Assembly (NCBI GenBank): GCA_946622645.1
Contig: CAMOQF010000005.1
Span: 1-47,994 of the forward strand
Direction: 5' to 3'
From: an uncultured Blautia sp.
GTDB lineage: Bacteria; Bacillota; Clostridia; Lachnospirales; Lachnospiraceae
DNA length: 47,994 nucleotides
Shown: positions 8,651 through 15,554 of the stretch, piece by piece
Numbering within the stretch: position 1 is the stretch's first letter
How the letters are laid out: the number at the start of each line of letters is the position of its first letter
Program-made: the position numbers and the translations under genes
Notes under the pieces: generated by a model
Told to the model about the DNA's origin: nothing
Seen by the model: only the letters and a program-made list of their open reading frames with translations
The model's database searches: none

Positions 8651-11128
8651 ATGGACAATACTTTCTTATTTGCGTATATATGGGTCTGCGTTTTCCTTGC
8701 TCTTGTCGATTTTTATTTCGCACGCATGGGGTTTAAAAAAACAGCGGAGACAAAGGAGCCTGCCGGGCGTTTTCTGGGCCGTTCCGCCTTCTTCGCCGGC
8801 GTTGTCACGCTGTCCTACATCCTCAGCATCCAGGCCATCGGATACCGCGCCATGTCCGCTGCTTCCAGCCTGTACTTTATCTGCATCGACTGGATGCTCA
8901 TCTCCCTGCTGCAGTTTGTCTATCTGATCACGGATTCCGTGAAATTCCGCAACGTCTTCCTTCGAAACGTCATCTTAGGCTACGCCTGCTTTGACACGGT
9001 CTGTCTCATCGTCAATGTTTTCTTTGAAGTGGAACTCAGCTATACGGACCGCGGCACCGCGCTCGCTTCCTACTCCTACCAGATGAAGCCTCTCTATTAC
9101 ATGCATCTGGGCTTCTCCTATCTTCTTATCATCCTGGTCCTTTTCCTCCTGATCCGCAAACTGATCAAGACTCCCATACAGTACCACAACCAGTATATCC
9201 TCATCGTCTTTGTGATCGTCTGCGTAGTGCTCATCAACGCCTTCTTCCTGTACCTGGACGGGAGCCGGCTCTTCAACAGAGTGGATATCTCCATCATCGG
9301 CTACAGCTTTGCCCTGTATCTGATGTACTGGGCTGCGTTCGACTACCGGCAGAACGAGATGATGAAGACGCTGTCCATGATGATCTTTCAGAACATCGAT
9401 CAGGGGATCGTCCTTTTTGACTACGCCGGACAGCTGATCATGTATAACGACAAGGCGGGACTGCTGTTTTCAGACATCGACTTCCCCGTAAAAATGCCCT
9501 GCGATGAATTCCTTGTAAAATGTCACATTCCCCGCGAGCAGATCGAAAAAGGACAGCACACCTTCCTTTGCGACAAGCGCGGTTCTCTGGGAGAACCGCT
9601 CCGGTGCGACTACCGGCGTCTTCTGAATAAAAAGAACAAGCCTCTCGGAAATCTGTTTGTCTTTACGGATATCTCCAACGACACGGATCTGCTGACCGGC
9701 TTCCACAGATGGGAGGACTTTCAGCAGGCGGCCTCCAGCAGCTCCATCTGTTTCCCGGCGCCGGCTTCCGCGGCCGTCTTCGACATCGTCGGCCTCGGCG
9801 CCATCAACCGGGAACAGGGCCATGACGCCGGCGACGAGCGCATCCGGTCCCTCGTCAAGATCCTGCGGGAGATCCTTCCCAAGAACACCAGGTTTATCCG
9901 CGGCTATGAAGCCAATCTCATCGCCGTCTGCATGCGCACGTCCGAAAAAGAGCTGCGTCTCAAAGCAGAAGAAGTGGCAGACGTCTGTACGGACACGGTT
10001 CTCTACGGGCTTGCCCAGACAAAAGAAGATTCCGCTGATAACAGTTCCCGCGATGAGAGCGATATCCGCCTGGTCATGGATGCCGTGCAGGAAGCCCTCC
10101 GCTCTCTGCGCACCAAAAAGCTTCTGAACCATGATTCGATCCACTCGCAGACCCTCACCTCCCTGGTCACGGCCCTGCAGACGTCGGACTTCGAGACGGA
10201 AGCCCATGTGCAGCGCACGCAGAAAATGGGCACTCTTCTGGGAGAGCGTGTCGGACTTTCAGATGCGGATATCACAGACCTGCAGCTCTTATGTCTGCTG
10301 CATGATATCGGCAAGATCAGCATTCCGCTGGAGATCCTCAACAAGCCGGGGCGTCTGAACGCCGAGGAATGGGCCATGCTTCGTTCCCACCCCGAAAACG
10401 GTTATCAGATCGCCATGTCAAACGATGAGCTGAAGCCCATCGCCCGCATGATCCTCTGCCACCACGAACGATGGGACGGCGAAGGTTATCCAAACGGACT
10501 CTCGGGCGAAGAGATCCCTCTTCTCTCCCGTATCATCTCCATCGTGGACGCCTATGACGCCATGGTCAATGACCGCGCTTACCGGAAAGCCCTTTCGCCG
10601 GAAGCAGCTCAGGGCGAGATCCTGCGCTGCCGCGGGACACAGTTCGATCCGGTCCTTGCGGATGAATTCTTAAAAATGCTTTCGGAAGATCCGCTTCTTG
10701 CAGCAGGCGAACACACCGGCGCGGAAGAGATCCACACCGTGATCCACCGGCCAGACGACGTTCAGGGGATGGGAAATATCATGCCCGTCCTGTACAGCCG
10801 TTATCTGCTGGACGCCAACGAGACCATCATCGAGACGGACGATCAGTTTGAGAAGCTGACCGGTTATTCGAAAGCCGAAGCCGAAGGAAAAATGTCGCAG
10901 CTCGACCTGATCCCGCCGGAAGACAGGGCGCATTACATGAGCCAGCTGGGCCATCAGCTTTCGCAGGCCAATTTTGCCTACCTCGAGCACAATATCCTTC
11001 GGAAGGACGGAAGCCGTGTGCCGGTCCTCTGTTATGGCAAGAAATTCTATGACAGCGCCGTGCGCGTATTCCGCAGCGAGATCCTCGTGACGCCCAAGAG
11101 CATGGCCGCACTTGACAAAGGAGTCTGA
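8651..11128 (+). CDS. Membrane HD-GYP signalling protein with degenerate GGDEF and C-terminal PAS
   Basis: The start at 8651 follows AGGAG (8636-8640) and gives 825 residues. About seven hydrophobic helices (roughly 3-230, histidine-kinase N-terminal 7TM style) are followed by a PAS-like segment (240-340). Next is a GGDEF-type domain (345-450) with DLLTGF and FDIVGLGAINREQGH but RGYEAN in place of GGDEF, so it is probably catalytically dead. An HD-GYP phosphodiesterase domain follows, with HDIGK at 551-555, HHERWDGEGYP ending at 614 and DAYDAM. A second PAS domain closes the protein (about 715-815). The HD-GYP motifs are intact, so cyclic-di-GMP hydrolysis is expected. The input signal is unknown. 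The SRP RNA promoter lies in its last codons. Confidence 0.9.
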   Translation: MDNTFLFAYIWVCVFLALVDFYFARMGFKKTAETKEPAGRFLGRSAFFAGVVTLSYILSIQAIGYRAMSAASSLYFICIDWMLISLLQFVYLITDSVKFRNVFLRNVILGYACFDTVCLIVNVFFEVELSYTDRGTALASYSYQMKPLYYMHLGFSYLLIILVLFLLIRKLIKTPIQYHNQYILIVFVIVCVVLINAFFLYLDGSRLFNRVDISIIGYSFALYLMYWAAFDYRQNEMMKTLSMMIFQNIDQGIVLFDYAGQLIMYNDKAGLLFSDIDFPVKMPCDEFLVKCHIPREQIEKGQHTFLCDKRGSLGEPLRCDYRRLLNKKNKPLGNLFVFTDISNDTDLLTGFHRWEDFQQAASSSSICFPAPASAAVFDIVGLGAINREQGHDAGDERIRSLVKILREILPKNTRFIRGYEANLIAVCMRTSEKELRLKAEEVADVCTDTVLYGLAQTKEDSADNSSRDESDIRLVMDAVQEALRSLRTKKLLNHDSIHSQTLTSLVTALQTSDFETEAHVQRTQKMGTLLGERVGLSDADITDLQLLCLLHDIGKISIPLEILNKPGRLNAEEWAMLRSHPENGYQIAMSNDELKPIARMILCHHERWDGEGYPNGLSGEEIPLLSRIISIVDAYDAMVNDRAYRKALSPEAAQGEILRCRGTQFDPVLADEFLKMLSEDPLLAAGEHTGAEEIHTVIHRPDDVQGMGNIMPVLYSRYLLDANETIIETDDQFEKLTGYSKAEAEGKMSQLDLIPPEDRAHYMSQLGHQLSQANFAYLEHNILRKDGSRVPVLCYGKKFYDSAVRVFRSEILVTPKSMAALDKGV

Positions 11129-11140
11129 TGCCCCTATAAT
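11112..11140 (+). promoter_or_regulatory. Consensus promoter of the SRP RNA inside the HD-GYP 3' end
   Basis: A perfect TTGACA (11112-11117) and a perfect TATAAT (11135-11140) are separated by exactly 17 nt. The -35 lies inside the final codons of the upstream coding region (stop at 11126-11128). The expected start near 11147 coincides with the 5' end of the RNA helix. Confidence 0.92.
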
Positions 11141-11145
11141 ATAGC

Positions 11146-11407
11146 TTGCGCAGCCGGGGAGATAGCGGTGCCCTGTACCTGCAATCCGCTACAGCAGGGG
11201 TGATGCCAATCCGAGGGATGTATCTTGTGGAGCTGCCCTCCATAAGTGGCGTTGACGTTCGGGTCTTACGCAACAGAAATCTGTGAACCGTGTCAGGGCA
11301 GGAATGCAGCAGCACTAAGCAGAACCTTCCGTGTGCCGTGAGGGTGCCTGGGCCGAGTTAACTGTGGAGGTAACGTCCGGGGGAACTTTTCGACGTGCGG
11401 CGCGCAA
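11146..11407 (+). ncRNA. ffs: Signal recognition particle RNA, large (Alu-containing) type
   Basis: The terminal helix is formed by TTGCGC-A-GCCG at the 5' end and CGGC-GCGCAA at the 3' end (about 11398-11407). The conserved Ffh-binding helix 8 is at about 11293-11318. It shows GTCAGG, a GGAA tetraloop closed by GCA/TGC, and AGCAGC then ACTAAG on the return strand. The length of about 262 nt matches the Bacillus/Clostridium type with an Alu domain, not the short 4.5S form. It is the RNA core of the targeting particle with Ffh. The exact ends are inferred from the promoter and helix. Confidence 0.93.
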
Positions 11408-11424
11408 AAAAAGCATATTGAAAA

Positions 11425-11451
11425 GGAGCGGCTTTCTGCCGCTCCTTTTTT
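11425..11451. terminator. Bidirectional terminator between SRP RNA and the J-domain gene
   Basis: GGAGCGGC (11425-11432) pairs with GCCGCTCC (11438-11445) around a 5-nt loop. Four A's stand before it and six T's after it, so it can work in both directions. The T-run overlaps the stop codon of the converging J-domain gene. Confidence 0.9.
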
Positions 11452-12466
11452 ATGCTGTCTGCCGGCCTGCGCGATGCTGCGAAGCAGTGCCGAGGGACTG
11501 TTCATATTCTTTCAGCTTTGCTTTCTGAACCGGCGTGAGATGCCGGGGCACCTGGATCTGCACGGTGACATAGGCGTCGCCGCAGGCGTTTCCTTTCCCG
11601 GCGGGGCGGATCCCCTTCCCCTTCAGCCGCAGTTTGCTGCCGGACTGGGTCCCCGCGGGAACATGGACCACCACATCCCCGTGCAATGTAGAAACATGAG
11701 CGTCGCCGCCGAACACGGCGGTCGTAAACGGGATCTGGCCGGTGTAGTACAGATCCAGCCCTTTACGGGTACATCCGGGTCTTTCGCCCACATGCACCGT
11801 AATCAGAAGATCGCCGCTGCGGTTTCCGGACGTATGTCCTTTGCCGCGCAGGCGGATGGTCCTTCCGTCGTCGATGCCGGCGGGGATGGTGATCTCCAGG
11901 GTCTGCGCCCGTCCGTCCTGTCCTGTCAGGCGGATGGTCTTTTTCCCGCCCAGAACGGCTTCTTCAAACGTGACCTGCATGTCAGCCGTCAGGTCAAGCG
12001 AAGCCTGCCCGTACATATCCTGCGAAGTGTGTCCCTGGCTCCTCCGGCCAAAGCCTCCCCCGAAGATATCGCCGAAAATATCGTGAAGATCCTGCTCCGA
12101 GAAATTGCCCTGATAGCTGTAGCCGCTGCCGTCGCCGCCGTGAAAGCTGTAGCTGCCGCCTCCCGGAAAGCCGTCAAAACCATGGAATCCCTGAAAGTTC
12201 CCGCTGTTCTGATACCGGCGGAACTGTTCGGGGTCAAAGCCCTGCTGAAGGGACGCTTCGCCGTAGGTATCGTAGAGTTTTCTTTTTTTCGGATCGCTCA
12301 GCACCTCGTAGGCTTCCCCGATCTCCCGGAATCTCTCGGCCGCTTCCTCGTTCCCCTGGTTGGTGTCGGGATGATATTTTTTGGCAAGCTTACGGTAGGC
12401 CCGTTTGATCTCTGCTTCTGTCGCTTCTTTTTGAACGCCCAGAACGGTATATAAATCTTTTTTCAT
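11450..12466 (-). CDS. CbpA-type J-domain co-chaperone
   Basis: From ATG 12466 the protein has 338 residues. It comprises a J domain (1-70) with HPD at 32-34, a long Gly/Phe-rich region (about 75-140) and the two C-terminal substrate-binding beta domains (about 150-325). The four CxxCxGxG zinc repeats of DnaJ are absent, so it is a type II (CbpA/DjlA-like) partner of DnaK rather than DnaJ. A GTG at 12475 in the same frame overlaps the ribosome site AGAAGG and is rejected as the start. The gene has its own promoter and a leader with a terminator between promoter and start codon. Confidence 0.9.
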   Translation of the reverse strand: MKKDLYTVLGVQKEATEAEIKRAYRKLAKKYHPDTNQGNEEAAERFREIGEAYEVLSDPKKRKLYDTYGEASLQQGFDPEQFRRYQNSGNFQGFHGFDGFPGGGSYSFHGGDGSGYSYQGNFSEQDLHDIFGDIFGGGFGRRSQGHTSQDMYGQASLDLTADMQVTFEEAVLGGKKTIRLTGQDGRAQTLEITIPAGIDDGRTIRLRGKGHTSGNRSGDLLITVHVGERPGCTRKGLDLYYTGQIPFTTAVFGGDAHVSTLHGDVVVHVPAGTQSGSKLRLKGKGIRPAGKGNACGDAYVTVQIQVPRHLTPVQKAKLKEYEQSLGTASQHRAGRQTA

Positions 12467-12505
12467 AAGTTTCACCTTCTTTCAGCGGAAGCAGCCATAA
12501 AAGCT

Positions 12506-12537
12506 AAAAAACGCCCCGGACGAGAAGTCCGGGGCGT
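12506..12537 (-). terminator. Terminator/attenuator in the J-domain gene leader
   Basis: A perfect 11-bp GC-rich stem (12511-12521 with 12527-12537, core CGCCCCGGAC) with a 5-nt loop is followed on the minus strand by six U's. It lies between the promoter at 12591-12619 and the start codon at 12466. Thus it can stop transcripts before the gene as well as readthrough from the DUF4428 gene. Confidence 0.85.
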
Positions 12538-12551
12538 CGCTTGTTCGATTG

Positions 12552-12588
12552 GTATAACAAAAAGGCCGCTTCTCGTCTTTTGTTATAC
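12552..12588 (-). promoter_or_regulatory. Palindrome / upstream hairpin at the J-domain gene transcription start
   Basis: GTATAACAAAA (12552-12562) and TTTTGTTATAC (12578-12588) form a perfect 11-bp inverted repeat around 15 nt. It covers the expected transcription start (about 12584), so it could be a repressor operator or the first hairpin of the leader RNA. Its loop contains CTTCTCGTC (12569-12577), exactly complementary to GACGAGAAG (12520-12528) in the downstream terminator. Confidence 0.6.
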
Positions 12589-12590
12589 AT

Positions 12591-12619
12591 ATTCTAGCAC
12601 AAACATTATATTGCGTCAA
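12591..12619 (-). promoter_or_regulatory. Promoter of the J-domain gene
   Basis: Minus-strand TTGACG (12619-12614), a 17-nt spacer and TAGAAT (12596-12591) lie right after the stop codon of the DUF4428 gene. Confidence 0.7.
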
Positions 12620-12637
12620 TAGGTCTTTTTGTTTTTG

Positions 12638-13456
12638 TCAGCCGATCTTGCCGCCGCAGTATTCACAGCAGCCGTTTATATCCGGCGTGGTCGTGGCGCC
12701 GCAGTACGGGCAGACCTGCGGTCCGCGGACGGCCTGCTCTCTGACTTCCTGTCTGGCGTTCATCAGGGCCTTTTTGATCTCTTTGCCCATCTCGACGTAC
12801 TGGTTGTATTCCGCGTTTCCGCTCTCATAGGCAGGGTCGGACAGGGCGGCATTGATGACGCTGCCCACGATGCCCGCAAAACCGCCGGCGTTGGTGTTTG
12901 TATGATTCTGGACCACTTCTCCTGCACGATGTTCGCCGGTGTTTACGGAGCTGTCATTCAGACGGAATTTGATCTCGTCAAAATACGGATGATTGACGCG
13001 GATGATCATGTCAAAGTAATAATAATACTCATATTTGGGCGGGCTGTAGCTTATGCTGTTGCCGTCCTTATCCTTGCGGAAGAGCTCTGTCCTGTTCTCA
13101 TCGATGTCGAGGTCGCATCCGGTCACCTGAGAATAATCCAGGACGTCCGGGTTGGCTTCGACCAGGTCTCTTGCAGAGGTCACCATGAACTTGCGGGCGT
13201 CTTCATCCAGAAGGAGCTTCACATTGCGGCCGAAGGTACGCGTCGTATGGAAGTCCTTGACAGCTTCTTTGTTGTCTTCCCGGTAGGCCAGCTGCGCCTT
13301 GATCTCGTCGAGGGTGCTGTGCCGTCTCTCACTGAAGAAGGGAGACAGTTTGGAGGCGCAGTTCTTGCAGAGGTTGCCGTCCTCCAGTTTGCGGTTGCCC
13401 AGAAGCTTTATCTTTTCGCCGCAGATGTCGCAGTATTTCTTATCAAAAAGTCCCAT
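12638..13456 (-). CDS. DUF4428 zinc-ribbon protein
   Basis: The 272-residue protein begins with a treble-clef-like zinc domain (CDICG...CKNC, residues 9-34), the DUF4428 signature. A middle region (about 60-180) has a beta-rich stretch and a YEYYYYFDMIIRVNHPYF segment. A Gly/Ala segment (about 187-205) and a C-terminal zinc ribbon (CPYCG...CEYCGG, about 247-269) complete it. No catalytic motif is seen and no signal peptide, so it is cytoplasmic. The function is unknown. The gene stands between the SH3 gene and the J-domain gene; the ribosome site GGAGGAAAAAG lies before ATG 13456. Confidence 0.8.
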   Translation of the reverse strand: MGLFDKKYCDICGEKIKLLGNRKLEDGNLCKNCASKLSPFFSERRHSTLDEIKAQLAYREDNKEAVKDFHTTRTFGRNVKLLLDEDARKFMVTSARDLVEANPDVLDYSQVTGCDLDIDENRTELFRKDKDGNSISYSPPKYEYYYYFDMIIRVNHPYFDEIKFRLNDSSVNTGEHRAGEVVQNHTNTNAGGFAGIVGSVINAALSDPAYESGNAEYNQYVEMGKEIKKALMNARQEVREQAVRGPQVCPYCGATTTPDINGCCEYCGGKIG

Positions 13457-13487
13457 TCTTTTTCTCCTCCGTTATCCTATCCGTTGT

Positions 13488-14696
13488 TCAGTACAGATAA
13501 TCCCTGTTGACATAGCCGTATTTGCCAAGAGCAGGCGCATAGACATACCAGTACTGGCTGTCGCTCGTATCCTGCAGCTGAACGGTATATCCGCTGTAGA
13601 GCTTGCCGATCTCGTTGGAAGGATCATAGGCTTTGGCAGAGCGAAGCGCGAGATAGCCTTCCGACACATAAACCGTCCTTGTATTTCCGCCGGAAGTATT
13701 GCCGTTCGGTCCTACCAGATAGTCTTTGTTGACATAGCCGTATTTGCCGAGTGACGGAGCATAGACATACCAGTACTGAGAGCCGGTTCTTTCCTGCAGG
13801 CGGACGGTTTCGCCGCTGTAGAGCCTGCCGATCTCGTTGGAAGGATCATAAGCCATGGCGGAGCGAAGCGCAAGATAACCGGTAGCCACGCTCACCTGGT
13901 AGCTGGCTCCGTCCGCGGACTCGCCTCCGCTTACATAGATCAGATAGTCTTTGTTGACATAGCCGGATCTGCCCAGTGAAGGAGCATAGACATACCAGTA
14001 CTGGGAGCCGGTCTTTTCCTGCAGCTCTACGGTATCTCCGCTGTAAAGCTTTCCGATCTCATTGGAGGGATCATAAGCCATGGCGGAACGAAGGGCAAGA
14101 TAACCGGTAGCCACGCTCACCCGGTAGGTTGCTCTGCCTGATGAAGCAGCTGCTGCAGGAGCGGGGGAATTGTTTGCGCCGCTGATGTAATACAGATAAT
14201 CTTTGTTGACATAGCCGTATTTGCCGAGTGAGGGAGCATAGACATACCAGTACTGGCTGTCAGCGGTATCCTGCACCTCTACTCTGTCGCCGTTATAGAG
14301 TTTTCCGATCTCGTTGCGGCTGTCATAGGCTTTGGCTGTGCGGAGAGCCAGATAGCCTCTGGCGACGGTCACTCCATAGATCAGGGAGCTGTCTGCTACC
14401 AGATAATCCTTATTGACATAGCCGTACATGCCAAGCTTGGGCGCATAGCCGTACCAGTACTGAGAATCGCCGGCATCCGTAACGTCAAACGCGTCGCCGG
14501 TATAGAGTTTGCCGATCTCATTGCGGCTGTCATAGGCCTTCGCTGTACGGAGGGCAAGATAACCGCTTTCGACCCGGACGTGATATCTGGTGGACGCTTC
14601 TGCCGTTCTGACGCCGAGATCCGTCACGATGGACAGGGAAAAGAACAGGGCAAAGACCGCCATCAGACAGATTAGTTTCTTTACCGTTTTTTTCAT
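13488..14696 (-). CDS. Secreted protein with five bacterial SH3-like repeats
   Basis: The 402-residue protein has a signal peptide (KK, then a hydrophobic core to about residue 28, AEA cleavage region). Five repeats of about 62 residues follow, each with the cores GYLALR(S/T)A, NEIG(K/R)LY and SQYWY(V/G)YAP...GYVN(K/R)DYL. They begin near 38, 106, 194, 263 and 337. Repeats 3 and 4 are the most alike. There is no enzymatic domain, so it is probably a cell-wall-binding or matrix protein. SH3b domains generally bind peptidoglycan. A near-consensus LexA-type box lies at the start of its transcript. The ribosome site AAAGGAGGG precedes ATG 14696. Confidence 0.88.
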   Translation of the reverse strand: MKKTVKKLICLMAVFALFFSLSIVTDLGVRTAEASTRYHVRVESGYLALRTAKAYDSRNEIGKLYTGDAFDVTDAGDSQYWYGYAPKLGMYGYVNKDYLVADSSLIYGVTVARGYLALRTAKAYDSRNEIGKLYNGDRVEVQDTADSQYWYVYAPSLGKYGYVNKDYLYYISGANNSPAPAAAASSGRATYRVSVATGYLALRSAMAYDPSNEIGKLYSGDTVELQEKTGSQYWYVYAPSLGRSGYVNKDYLIYVSGGESADGASYQVSVATGYLALRSAMAYDPSNEIGRLYSGETVRLQERTGSQYWYVYAPSLGKYGYVNKDYLVGPNGNTSGGNTRTVYVSEGYLALRSAKAYDPSNEIGKLYSGYTVQLQDTSDSQYWYVYAPALGKYGYVNRDYLY

Positions 14697-14724
14697 AGAG
14701 AATCCCTCCTTTAATAACTGTAAA

Positions 14725-14738
14725 AGAACAGGTGTTCT
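14725..14738. promoter_or_regulatory. LexA (SOS box)-like palindrome
   Basis: AGAACAGGTGTTCT contains GAAC-N4-GTTC, the inner core of the Gram-positive LexA operator (CGAAC-N4-GTTCG), with A/T instead of C/G at the outer positions. It sits immediately downstream of the -10 of the SH3-repeat gene, where a repressor would block initiation. Confidence 0.45.
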
Positions 14739-14744
14739 GTTTCT

Positions 14745-14774
14745 AGTTTAACCAGAAGCAGGATTCGATGTCAA
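14745..14774 (-). promoter_or_regulatory. Promoter of the SH3-repeat gene
   Basis: Minus-strand TTGACA (14774-14769), an 18-nt spacer and TAAACT (14750-14745). The -35 is perfect and the -10 matches 4 of 6. Confidence 0.6.
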
Positions 14775-14814
14775 TAGAATCACCGAATATTTTGCTTTCT
14801 TTTCATCGATTATC

Positions 14815-14823
14815 TGTTATAAT
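14815..14823 (+). promoter_or_regulatory. Extended -10 promoter of the PRTase-like/amidase pair
   Basis: TG-T-TATAAT is an extended -10 (TGnTATAAT); only a weak -35 is visible upstream. The expected start is near 14830, about 70 nt before the first gene. Confidence 0.55.
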
Positions 14824-14899
14824 GGAATAGAAAAATCCAAACGCAGCAGTGTTTTTGTGGCACTTTTCCACAAGAATACACTCTTACAGGAGGAAAGTT

Positions 14900-15541
14900 A
14901 TGGAAGATTATATCAAGCTTACATCTCAAAGACATCCGGAAGTGATCCTTCGCGTGATCCCGGGGCATTTTGCCACGCCCAACTCCCATATCAATTATTA
15001 TATGGACATGGCCGCTCTGAAATCCCGTACCACAGAGTCCAGGGCTGCCGCAAAAGCTTTGTCAGAGTTTTACTACAGCTCCACCGTGGTGGACACCATC
15101 GTCTGCCTGGACGGCACGGAGGTGGTCGGAGCCTACCTGGCGGAAGAGCTTTCCCACGCAGGCGTCATTTCCATGAACCGTCATAAATCCATCTATGTTC
15201 TCTCTCCGGAATACAACATGACCGGACAGATGATGTTCCGCGACAACCTCCAGCTGTGGATCAACGGCAAGAACGTGCTGATCCTGCTCGCGAGCGCGAC
15301 CACCGGCAAGTCTCTTGCCCAGGCAACCGAATCCCTGATCTATTACGGAGCCAAGGTGACCGGCATCGCTTCGCTGTTCTCGGTGGTATCCAAAGTGATG
15401 GGCGTCCCGGTGCAGTCTTTGTTTACGCCGGCAGACCTTCCTGCCTACCAGTCCTACTCTCATGAAGACTGTCCGCTCTGCAGAAGCGGCGTCCGGGTCG
15501 ATGCTCTTTGCAACGGCTACGGCTACACTCCCATCGGATAA
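14900..15541 (+). CDS. Phosphoribosyltransferase-like protein lacking the PRPP acidic pair
   Basis: The 213-residue protein starts at ATG 14900 behind AGGAGGAAAG; a longer in-frame form from 14849 has no such site. The fold resembles orotate phosphoribosyltransferase: an N-terminal Arg/His-rich segment, DTIVCLDGTEVVGAYLAEEL (flexible-loop side) and VLILLASATTGKS at 126-138 where PRPP-binding enzymes have two acidic residues before the (S/T)TG loop. Here these are Ala-Ser, so normal catalysis is doubtful. A Cys pair (CPLC) occurs near the C terminus. The gene is 13 nt from the amidase fusion gene and is probably cotranscribed with it. It may be a regulatory or binding protein; the function is not known. 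Confidence 0.7.
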   Translation: MEDYIKLTSQRHPEVILRVIPGHFATPNSHINYYMDMAALKSRTTESRAAAKALSEFYYSSTVVDTIVCLDGTEVVGAYLAEELSHAGVISMNRHKSIYVLSPEYNMTGQMMFRDNLQLWINGKNVLILLASATTGKSLAQATESLIYYGAKVTGIASLFSVVSKVMGVPVQSLFTPADLPAYQSYSHEDCPLCRSGVRVDALCNGYGYTPIG

Positions 15542-15554
15542 GGAGGCATTATTT

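Noticed and set aside
12552-12588. CIRCE (HrcA) operator before the chaperone gene
   Set aside because: The arms GTATAACAAAA do not match the CIRCE half-site TTAGCACTC and the spacer is 15, not 9.
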